Below, piece by piece: positions 28,901 through 40,900 of a stretch of DNA of 64,000 nucleotides. Origin of the DNA: Procambarus clarkii (taxonomy: Eukaryota > Arthropoda > Malacostraca > Decapoda > Cambaridae); NCBI RefSeq assembly GCF_040958095.1, contig NC_091160.1, positions 42,855,968 through 42,919,967 on the forward strand, in the 5' to 3' direction. The position numbers and the translations under genes were made by a program. Positions within the stretch are counted from its first letter, which is position 1, and the number at the start of each line of letters is the position of its first letter. A model generated the notes under the pieces. It did not search any database and was not told the DNA's origin. It saw only the letters and a program-made list of their open reading frames with translations.

Positions 28901-31900
28901 GCACATCTCTAAAGCTAGTCAATGTTTACGATAGACAGTGGCTACACTTGCACACGCAACAAACACAGTCTAACATGCCAAGCAGCATAAGCAGTGGGTT
29001 AACACACGCGGTTTACCTTACGACCATCATTGCAACCTGGACGTTTCTGGTGGTTCCGTAGAACAAGAGGGGGGGAAATAGTAAGAGGCTGTCATTTTTA
29101 ACTGTTTAGTTACAATTCCTACTTTTCATTTCCGACTTGGGCAATACACCGTTATTAGTCGTGTTTGTGATGCGTCAGTCAAACACAACGAACAACGTGT
29201 TGATCAAACCACACACTAGAAATTGAAGGGACGACGACGTTTTGATCGACGACACAATCGACTTGAGAATGGTCCAAGATGGACCGAAACGTCGTCGTCC
29301 CTTCACTTTCTAGTGTGTGGTCTGGTCAACATATTTCAGCCACGTTATTGTGACTCCTCGTCTGCACAACGAACAACGTGTTCACCCAAGGTCCAGGAAA
29401 GTATTAAAACCTTCAACTTGCAGGCAAATCCCTACATACCTGACACGGTGCAGCTAGACTTAATACTTGTAGGTTTACCAAACACTGCTTGGGGACAAAT
29501 CACCCTTCCAAAGATTGCAATGACACACTGTTGCAAAGTTGCATCTCATCAGGCATGTGGGGACCAGCCCTAATCACGACTCTAAGACACAACCCACACA
29601 TGATCTGCTCACATGGATGTCAGGCAAAACTGCGAGTAACATCCTTTTATAAGACAAAAGGTGACACCCTGTAATGCTCTGACACCAATGTTATATATAC
29701 ACATGCAACACTTGGTAATTAATAGAGCATAATAACAGCTGAAGAAGAAGAAGAATTATTGAAAAATGTAATCATAACAATTAGGCTCTACTCATGAATA
29801 TCCAAAGAAAATGCATCATCATATGCAGCAAATATGTTAGCTGAAAACAACATTTATAAAATACTGAGAACACTAAATCCATTTAATTAATTAGTAATAT
29901 TTCTTAGTCTATAGTTATCTACATAAATCATTGCTACACAATGAAATTAAGCAAAAAGTCTTTGGTTTAAAATAGGATATTCAATTTTGAAAAAAAAATT
30001 AAAAAAAATATACAATGATTCAACACTTTTGAAGAGTTCTTGAAATTTTATATGTAATATATACGTATATTTATCTTTTAGAAAGAAACACTATAAAATT
30101 TAGTGTATGTCTTTTATGATACCAAAGACAATATTTTCTCATTTTCACAATTAAGGAGTACAAGTTTTACCAAGAGTTGATGTAACACACCAGTCCTATG
30201 TGAGAGTTGCTGGTGCTACAATCAGCAAAGATTATCTACATTTAATGCATTTCTTGTATCAGAATCATCATCTTTAATAGCTCACTATGATCGACAAACC
30301 TCCAGGCAGCCCAATCTAAATATCTTTTAAAACTTTAGGGGTCTCGTAATACAGTTGGCTTCATTCTTGACTCAAAATCGAGGATCTTGGGTTTGATTCC
30401 CAGGCAAACAGAAATGGTTGGGCATGTTCCTGTTCATCTAGCAATAAATAGCTAGTTAGGCAACGGTCATGGGGTTGCCTCCTGGGAAGGGTCAGTAGTT
30501 TGACTTTCGGGGAACCTTGCTACAAGATTAAAGTGTACAGTGCGTGTGTAATTACTTAAGTGTAGTTACAGGATGAGAGCTACGCTCGTCTTCCCAGTAC
30601 TCTTTGTCGTATAATGCTTTGAAACTACCGATGATTTTGGCCTCCACCACCTTTCTACTTGTTCCAACCGTCTACCACTCTATTTGCAAAAGGAAACTTT
30701 CTAATGTTTTTTTCGGAACCTCTGTTCCCTTAGCTCGAAACTGTGTCCTCGTGTTCGTGATGTTACTGGTTTCAGGAATTCCTCTTTGTCAATTTGGTCA
30801 ATTCCTGTTAGTATTGGCTAAGCTCACTTATCTAAATTAAATGGGAAGCATCCTCTGCTGGATAAGCCAAACATTTGGACAAGAAAAATTCTTACAGGAT
30901 GGGAGGGGGGGGGGGGGGGAAAAAGAGTCCAAAAATGATCATATTTGCAATTTTTTTGTACCACACCCACCATAATTCTTATTTACACACACACTACAAT
31001 AAAAAAAACCAGTGTTGAATGTAAAAAAAAGTAATTTTCTTGGTGAGCCCCAGAGGCTCCCTGGAGGTTGGGGGGGGGTCCAAGTGGTTGGGGATTTTCC
31101 TTATCTGCTATTGACAGGAGTTAGGCACCCAGAAAGGTAGGTACAGTATAACAAAACAAGCTCCACATGGTAAGAAAATTACAACTAGAAACCAAAAACA
31201 GTGGTAGAACTCCCTCCAATCCCAAGGAAACAAGCAAATGTCACACTCCACTGCTGCACTCGTCTGTGCAGCCCTCCCCTCCCTGTGCTGGCTACCCAGC
31301 ACTCAAGTTCAGAAGTTAAGCATCAAACAACATGAAAAACTGCCGACTGGAGGGAGGGAGGGTTACCAGGGAGCCTTTGGGGACTCGCCCAGAAAATGGC
31401 ATTTCATTATATTCAATGCTGGTTTTTTGTGGGGAGCTTCTTGGCTCCCTGGAGCTACATAACCAAAGAGAAGGAAAAAGAGGGATTTACCCGGGAGGCA
31501 GCTGTCACATACTCCTCAAGGTAAAGTCGAGGCAACTGGCTGCAACCTGCGACTCAAAGCAACACAGGAACGCACAGGAGCAGGAACGTTAATCAAGTAG
31601 TCGGATGCCAGGACCCTGTTTGACCTTCAAAATCCTCACGCCCGAATATCAGCCCAAAGACATGTGCCAAACACGGCAACCAATGCAGCAAACTTTCTAA
31701 TGTATGGGCACGAGGATAGACCACAGGTTGTCTATACTTAATAACCCTGTGGACGACCTGGGAGACCCGAACCCTGGAACAGGGAACGAGGAAAACCGGA
31801 TCAACCTAAAGCGCATTCCCAGTCACCGAAGCTGAAGAGCGCAAATAATGACGGAGAGCAGCAACGGACACAACACAAGATGCACCCAAGCTGGCCTCAA

Positions 31901-34900
31901 GGGCGGGGTAAATGCCGAGCAGCAAAAACCCTTATGGAAATGGTTTCCTGAACACATCAGGGAGGGGAACCCTAACACGCAAGGGCAGTACTCACAGGGC
32001 ACCCAGGGTAGAATGCCCCTAAGCACATACAGCCCCGGCACTGATGAGAACACCTGGCCACTACACATAACACTGCAGAGGTCACCACGAAGGCAAAAGC
32101 CCACCTATGGAAATCGAGGCCGGAGAAGACATCCACCCCGGACCACATTAACTAACAAACTGAAGTGCTGGGTAGCCTGTGCAAGGAGGATCGGGACTTC
32201 CCCCTTTCCCTTTAGCAGGGCTGTGCGGACAAGGGCATGGCAGTGGAGTGTGACGTTTGCTCGTTTCCTTTGAATTGGAGGGAGTTTTATCTCTCTTTTC
32301 GGTTTTTAGTTGTAATTTTCTTACCATATGGGGGGGGGGTTGTTGTTTTATTATGCCTACCTTTCTGGGAGCCTAACCCCAGTTGATGGCAGATAAGGAA
32401 AACACCCAACCACAGGGGAGTTTTCCAGGTCCACTGCTCCCTGCAACCTCTCTGAGGGGACCAGGTTCTGACTCGTGGTCCCCAGTAGGTCGAACTCCAC
32501 AGACTAATGTCCCGGTCTAATATATCACACATTAGCCCGAGAGCTCCAGGAAGCTGAAGGGGCTCCACACACAAAATATAATTTAAAAGAGAAACTGCAG
32601 CTTATCTTGTTGTCTTGTATGATACTATAGATCTTGAAATGTGTATTTCTTGAAAATTTTCATAACCTAATCTCCAGTTATCTAATTTCTGTTCAGATAT
32701 GGCAAAGTTTTACCAAAAAAATTATCAGAATTTGACTTTGACTCTGTGTCAGTCTGTGTTATCCAGCCAAATCTTTGGTTATCCGAATTTCTGTTAGGAT
32801 GTGGCGAAGTTTTGCAGAAAATTATCTGAACCTGATTTTGGCCGTATAGCCAAAATATTCAGTGTTGAGGATGGCAGCCTTTTATGAGGTACCGTGTCAA
32901 AGGCTTTCTGACAGTCCAAGAAAATGCAGTCTACTCACCCTTCTCTTGCCTAATTTTTGTTGCTTGGTCATAGAATTCTATTAAACCTGTGAGGCACGAT
33001 TTACCATCTCCGAACCCATGCTGGTGGTGTCTTGCAAAGCTATTTCCCTCCAGATACTCTATGAACCTTTTCCTCATGATCTTCTCCATCACCTTGCATG
33101 GTATACAAGTTTGGGAAACTGGCCTGTAGTTCAGTGCCTCTTGCCTGTCACCCTTTTTGTATATTGGGACTACATTAGCTGTCTTCCAGATTTCTAGTAG
33201 GTCTCTTGTTTCCAGTGACCTGTTATACACCATAGAGAGTGGCACACTTAGTGCCTCTGCACCTTCTTTAAGTATTTACCGTGGGATTCTGTCAGGCCCA
33301 ACACCCTTTGTCAAATTCGGCTCCAACAGATTCCTTTTTGTCTCATCACTGGTGAGGTCAAATTCCTCTAAGGTTGCTTGGTTTACCTCTTCATTTAGTT
33401 CAGGGACTTCTCCTTGTTCTATTCTAAAGACCTCCTGGAATCTCTTGTCGAGTTCTTCACACACCTCCTTGTCATTCTCTGTGTATCTGTTCTCCCAATT
33501 TCTCAGTTTCATCACTTGTTCCTTCACTGCTGTTTTCCTTCTGATGTGGCTGTGGAACAGTTTTGGTTGGGTCTTAGCTTTACTCGAGATGTCATTTTCA
33601 TACTATCTCTCTGCTTCTCTCCTCACTCTGAGGTACTCATTTCTGGCCCTCTGGTATCTCTCCCCGTTCTCTGGTGTTCTGTTATTCCTGTTGTTTCTCC
33701 ATGTTGTTGTACTCTATTGCATCGCTACCTTACATTCCTGACTGAACCATGGATTCTTCTGTTGCTTTTCATTTTTCTGCTTTTGGGCTGGGATAAACCT
33801 ATCCTTTGGGCAGAAAGTCCTTCAGTTCTGGAAGCCACTTAGTGGCATTTCTTTGCACCTTTTCCAGTTAGTTGATGTGCTTCTTAAGATACAGGCACCA
33901 CACAACCGCTGCATATTCCAGCTTTGGTCTAACAAAAGTTGTGAACAATTTCTTGAGTATTTCGCCATCCATGTATTTAAACGCAATTCTGAAATTAGAA
34001 AGTGTAGTATAGGCTCCTCGCACAATGTTCTTTATGTGATCCTCAAGTGATAGTTTTCTATCTAGAACCCACCCCTAGGTCTCTTTCTTTATCAGAATTC
34101 TTTAAAGATTTCTCACATAATTTATATGTAGTGTGGGGTCTATGTTCTCCTATTCCACATTCAATAACATGGCATTTATTCACATTATATTCCATTTGCC
34201 AAGTCGTGCTTCATATACTTATTTTGTCCAGGTCTTCTTGAAGGGCATTACAGTCATCTAAGTTTCTGATATTTCCTATTATCTTAGCATCATCAGCAAA
34301 CATGTTCATATAATTGTGTATTCCATCTTGTAGAGTGTTTATGTAGACAATGAACATTACCTGTGCAAGAACTGAACCCTTGTGGTACTCCACTTGTGAC
34401 ATTTCTCCAATCTGATACATTGCCTCTGATTACTGCCCTCATTTTTCTATCAAAATTTTTCATCCATGTTAGAAGCTTACCTGTCACCCCTCCAATATGT
34501 TCCAGTTTCCAGAACAATCTCTTATGTGGAACTCTGTTGAAAGTCTTTTTAAGGTCCAGATAGATGCAGTCAATCCAACCACCCCCTTTCCTGTAAAATA
34601 TCTGTTGCTGGATCATAGAAACTGAGTAAATTCGTTACACAGGATCTTCCAGATCGAAAACCATACTGTCTGTCTGATATGTCGTTTTTTATATCATTTT
34701 AATTATTTTTTCCAATATTTTGACTATTACACTTGCCAAGCAGACTTCTAGATGTTACTACTGCTCGGCTTAGACTCGGTTACAAGTATCTCTGGGAATT
34801 CTCATTATCTGCTGATGTAGACCTGACCAAATGTAAACTGTGTCAACAAAATTATTCGCACACCCTCCGTCACTATGTGATGGAGTGCGAAAAGATACGT

Positions 34901-37900
34901 GAATTTAGAGACAATTCTATAACCAATGTTCCAGCGATGTGTAAATATTTCATTCAAAATGATCTGCTACCAGAAATTTTAGCCAAATATTCCCAGTTTG
35001 CTAACTGTAGGTAGTAACTGAGTGATTGTAACCTATCCACCGCTGCCCACTGGATGGGGGGCGGTGTGCAGGACAAACATATAAATTGTGACACTAGCTC
35101 TCCACATATGTCAGTTGCTTAATTTAGAACCTGTACTTGAAGTCGATCTCGAATCCATTGTTGATGTGACGACTTATATTGAATTTTGTAACTAGCTCAT
35201 CAAGATTGTAACTTGCTTAGCTAAATGAATTGTGGGGTTCAGTCCCTGAGCCCATTATGTGCCTCTGTAACCCTTTCCACTACCGCCCACAAAATGGGTA
35301 TGGGGTGCATAATAAATGAACTAACCTAAACTAACACTTGCCAATAATACAGGTCTATAATTGAGGGGGATCTTTCCTGCTATCACTTTTGTACACTGGA
35401 ATATATCATGTTTGTATACCAATTTAGCCTTTTCCCACACATCAGCTACAACTCCTGTACACAGGGATGCCTGAAAAAACAGTTGAAGTGGAATGCTGAG
35501 CTCAGGTGCACATTCTCTCAGAACCTATGGTGAAACTCCATCTGGACCAACGGCTTTGTTCTAACTAAGCTCCTTGAACATTTTTTTCACTTCTTCTCTA
35601 GACACCTCTATGTGCTCTAAGATGTTCTCTGGAATTATTATTGCGTCTGGTTCCCTGGAGATTCCATTTTGTACAAACACACTTTGAAACTTTTTGTTTA
35701 ATGTTTCTCACATTTTCTTTTTATTTTCTGTAAATCTGTTTCCCATTTTCAACCTCTGAATATTATCCTTTACCTGCAATTTGTTGTTTATGAATTTATA
35801 GAATAGGCCCAGTTCTGTTTTACATTTGTCCGCAATCCCCTTTCAAAATTTCTTTCTACCTCTCTCCTCACTGCCAATGTAGTTGTTTCTCGCAACTTTG
35901 TGTCACAGGCATGTTTGGGGGGTTTGGCTGTTTTCTATATTGATTCCATTTTTGTGTCTTTTGGTCTCTGGCTTTCTCACAATTTTTGTTGAACCAATCC
36001 TAATTTCCTAGGTCTGCATCTCTGTTTTGGTATGAATGTTTGTGTGCTTTCATCATATATTTTTCAAAATTGGCACACATCTCGTTTACTTCCTTGCTGA
36101 ACAACAAGTCTGTCCAATTACAATCGTTAAAAAAATTTCTAAGGTCCCCAGAGTGACCTCTCTTGAAATCAAGTTTAACAACTGTTACAATGTCCCCGTT
36201 TTCTTTTAGTTTATATCTCAAAAGCATATATAAAGTCCAACAGGACATGATCACACCAAAGGAGGAAGGTACTGGATGTCTAATATGTCCTCTTCTTTCC
36301 TGGTGAATATTAGATCCAGTACTGATGAGACATCCCTTTCCCTCATTCTTGTGGCCTGCTTGACGTGTTGATACATGAATGTACCATTTCGCTAACCTTC
36401 CAGTTCCTGACACTTTGTAGAAAAAAAAAAAAAATTTTTTTGTCTTCTTCATTTTTATTCCAATTTAGACATTTTGCTTCAATGAAGTTAATTTTCAGCT
36501 TTTCTCTGTCTTCCTTTAAGAGGTCTTGTCTAATTGACCAAAGTTTGCCATCATCATCACATTTCAATTTCTTGGCATGTCTAATCACTTCTGTCATGTG
36601 TTTCACTCCATTAAATGTCACCCTTAAGGGGCGGTTCTTGTCTTTCTCATATTTCCTATCCTCCTAAAATCACTGACATGTTCCTTTGAATTTAGGCCGT
36701 CTCCTAAACCTACTATTTTTTCTTTGATTTTCATCTCTTCTGCTGCTCTGTCTACCCTAGATGATATTTCCTTCTCTAAACACCAAAAGATTATAATGGA
36801 CTTACATCTAACTGCAGTGTTATGTACTAGTTTACTGTTGGTTACCAGTTCTTTCCTAACTGCTTGCCTAAGATCAGCTTCTTGTTTGTCATTTCTGGTT
36901 TTGAATTCCAAACACACTTCCTTAATCATCTCTTTCTCTTTTACAGCTTGTGCATATGTCTCCTTTATTTCTTCTTTATACTTTTCTAGTTTTTATTTTA
37001 TTTATTATTTTTTTGTATTTTACCTCCTTTATGTGAGCTGTCAATGAAGTTTCTCTATACATATCCTTGCCTAACTCCATGTTAGCCCTCAGGGTTCCTT
37101 GGACTTGTTCACCATATGAGTCTATTTTCTTGTTTATTTCTTCAGTCACCACTCTTCACTTTCCATGCCTCATTATCTTTCACTAGTTCCTTGGTGTGTC
37201 CCTCCTGTATCCTTTACCTTATCAGTCAAGCTGGTAATTTCCGTACCTTGCTGGAAAATACTTCCTTTTAAATTACAAAACTCGATCATGAGACCTTCAT
37301 TTCCTTTTTCTAATTTAATTACCTTTTCTTCATAATTCTTTAGCATGTACTCAATAATTACTAACCTGCCAAGAAAACCACCATTCATTATATCTTGTAC
37401 TAAGAATCCTGCAAAACATTCCTTTGTTGGTGTGCTGTCCTTCCCTGTGGTGGCGGCCATCTTTGTTGTTGACATTCTGTTGTATTTTAAGATCAACTTT
37501 TCTAGCCCAGATTTTTCATTCACTTACACTTATTTCTTGTCTCTTAGTTTCTTTTCAAATTCCCTACATCTTCAGACATTTTGGGACACCACTCACCCTG
37601 CTCCCAACACTTGGACAATTTGATTTATCCTGGAGGCTGCAGCAGTGTGACTCCTCAGTGTGATGCAAAATTTTGTGCATTTTTGTGTGTGTAAGAGAAA
37701 TATATGTAGTAGACATCATAGAGGAAAAATAAATTGGTTAGAAAGGAGAGGTCCAAGAGCTAATGGCTCAATTCTACAGATACAAATAGTATATACAAAT
37801 AGTAAATAGTAACACACAAAGGTGTCAAAAAATAATAGAAAGTTTTCTTTTGCAATTAGAGTGGTAGATGACATAAGTTAAGTGAGGTGGAGGTGGAGGT

Positions 37901-40900
37901 CAAAATTGTCAGTAGTTTCAAAGCAATATATGACAGTGCTAAGAAGGTGGGACACCAAGAACGTAGCTCTCATCCTGAAACTATACTGACGTAATTACAC
38001 TTTGGAAATTACAGGCTTGCTATCCCTGACAAAACAAATTACAATATCCATTTGGCCCTTTTCTGTACCACTGTTGATTGTGAAAGTGAAATTCTGTAAG
38101 ATGACACAGGATAAATAGAGCATTGTTTCACTGATGTGAGAACCAAATGTGTAGAATTAATATTTCCTAATTAAAAAAAAAGGTTAGAAATAGGCTGTTG
38201 GAGTAACCGAGTCTCTAACAATATCTCAACTTCTAAGATTTGAGGCTGCTATTCCTTCTGTAATGCAAGATCACTCATAATATAGCATTTGTTTTTAATT
38301 ATTGTGTTTCTTTCTCTTTAAATATATACCAATGAGTCTTCAGCACATGTAATCATTTTAATAATTTAGTATAAATGTGCGCTTTTCCTTAAAATTCTAA
38401 CACACAAAACTATAGAAAATTAAACTCCGATTTATAAGGTCTCATTCAAGTCAAATTACACAACACATCAAACATAACATGTTAATATAATAGAACCCAA
38501 AGGTCATGCAAAAATATATAAAAATATCAAGATTTGGAAAATAACGAAACTAGAAATGGGTAGGTACCTGGAACTCGTCGTAGCCCATGGTAGAACACTC
38601 CTCGCACACAAGATGGCAGCACTGGACCTTCACAGTTGACTCATAGCCCCGTGATTCTTGTACAATCTGCATTCGGCTCATTTTGAATGTTACTACAGAT
38701 ATCTGTATCAGAATGTGAACAAATTAATTCTACAGTTACAATACACAGAAAAAAATATGAGATGAAACTGAAAACAATAAGAAATGAGAAAATTTAAATA
38801 AAATAAAAAAGATAAAATGTGCTTGCAATACTGTAATGAAAATTACCTAGACTAAGTCAGCATTTCTTAACACCGGTACATGCTCATCTTTATAATAATA
38901 AAATAAACCTAGCGAGACAAACATAAAAAATTAGAAAAAAAAAAAAAAAACAGCGTTGAATGTAATGAAACGCCATTTTCTGGGTGAGACCCGGAGGCTC
39001 CCCGGAGCTTACTAGGCTGATATGCTAATGTCAGACTTTGGCATCAGTTCTGTGGGCCTACCGGGGATCACGAGCCAGAACCTGGCTCCCTCAGAGAGGG
39101 ATGGGGAGCAATGGCCTTTAGAAACCCCCGTGTGGTTGGAAGCATTCTATGTCTGCATCGACTGGGTCAGGCACCAGAAAGGTAAGCATCCCAAAACAAA
39201 CCCCTATTCTGGTGAAAATTTTGTTACCAAAATTCGAACAAGTGGATAGAACTCCCTTAAAAGAAACGAGCAAACGAGCATGACGTCACACGTCGTCGCG
39301 CCGCTGTCTGCGCAGCTCCCTCCTCCCCTGTAAGGGGGATGGGGGAGCCCAAGACCCCGCGCCGGCTATCTACCCTTCAGTTCTGAGGCTGGATGTCAAA
39401 ACATGCAAAAAAAATGCCGACCGGAGGGAGGGAGGAATGCTGGGGAGCCTCCGGGTCTCGCCTAGAAAATGGTGTTTCATTACATTCAACGCTGGTTTTC
39501 TGGGGGGAGCCCCTTCGGCTCCCCGGAGCTAACTACCCACAGAGGAAAAAGTAGAGGGATTTACCCGGGAGGTGGTCGCTGCTCACTACTCAACTCAAAG
39601 TCGAGACAACTGGCTGCAACCGCCGACCCATTGCGACACAGGCCCGACTAGACCCATGAATGTTCATGAGATACCGAACAGCCAGGACCCTGTTCGACCG
39701 CCAAAAACCCCACGCCCGAATGTCAAACCAGGACATGTTGCCAAAGATGGCAGCAAGAGCAGTGAACTTACAAGTCATGGACACGGGGATGAACCACACG
39801 ATGGCTAGACTTAATAACCCTGCGGACGACCTGGGAGACCTGCACCCCTGAACAGGGAAGGGAAACTGGATCAACCCAAAACGTTTCCTCGGACACAGAA
39901 GCCGTGGAGAGCACATAACGGCGGAGGGCCGCTACCAGACACAAAACATGATGCACCCCTGGCCTGACCAACCAAGCATCAACAACCCAAGGACCCCTCC
40001 GAAAAGCAGCAGTCTCATTCTTTGCCAAAAAAGAAAATGGCTCTCCCTTCCCCCTCCCAGGGAGGGGAAAGCTGCGCAGACAGCGGCGCGGCGACGTGTG
40101 ACGTCATGCTCGTTTCTTTTAGGGGAGTTCTATCCACTTGTTCGGCTTTTGGTAGCAAAATTTTCACCAGAATAGGGGTTTGTTTTGGGATGTTTACATT
40201 TCTGGGTGCCTGATCCGGTCGATGGCAGACACAGAATGCTTCCAGCCACATGGGGGTTTCTATTGGCCATTGCTCCTCATGCCTCTTTGAGGGGGCCAGG
40301 TTCTGGCTCATGGTCCCCGGTAGGCCCACAGAACTCCATACACATGACTGATGTCAAAGTCTGACATTAGCATATCAGCCTAGTAAGCTCCAGAGAGCTG
40401 AAGGGCTCCCCCAGAAAAAAAAAAATCCAAATGAATTTAAAAAAATTGAATTTATCAAAATAAGACCGAGTCAATATGAAAAGCTTTTCTCAGGAGAGAA
40501 TTACTCAATGGCACTCTGAAGTCAATATTTGCTGTGTTTATAGATTAAGAACAGGTATAGAGAGGAAGGACAACATTCAGGCAATGGTGCCACATCACTG
40601 TCTGGAACATACCTGCAGTGCCAATAAAGATGCTAGGAAGGCACTGGAGAAAAAGGCTAAATTCTCATCCTCTTACAAAATTACATAAAAAATCAAAACA
40701 AAACACACTTGGGTAAATACACACTTGGGAAGTAAATATATAACGCATATAAACAGTTACGGTAGTATAGTGGTACCTCGGGTTATGAACGTCCCTGTTT
40801 ACGAATTGTTCGGGTTACGAGCCCTATTTGTTCGTAAAATTTTAATCGGGATACGAACTTTGCATCGGGATATGAGTTTGTTGATACGCATACAGCCGAC

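Larger units (their letters stand above)
11100..38567 (-). other. BLTP3: BLTP3 giant intron E-F (27.5 kb)
   Basis: Bounded by donor GTACCT at 38567 and acceptor TTACTTACAG at 11100. No further coding exon is required, because exons E and F join in frame. It holds the CT/CG satellite, GC-rich composite repeats, SINEs, snapback retroposons, a LINE complex and small remnants listed separately. The stretches 16,460-17,200, 20,690-21,990, 28,020-29,180 and 29,380-30,330 contain nothing I recognise beyond AT-rich sequence. Confidence 0.85.

Noticed and set aside
33157-33741. 194-codon plus-strand frame, and others at 36,365-37,663
   Set aside because: Antisense shadows of LINE coding sequence on the minus strand.
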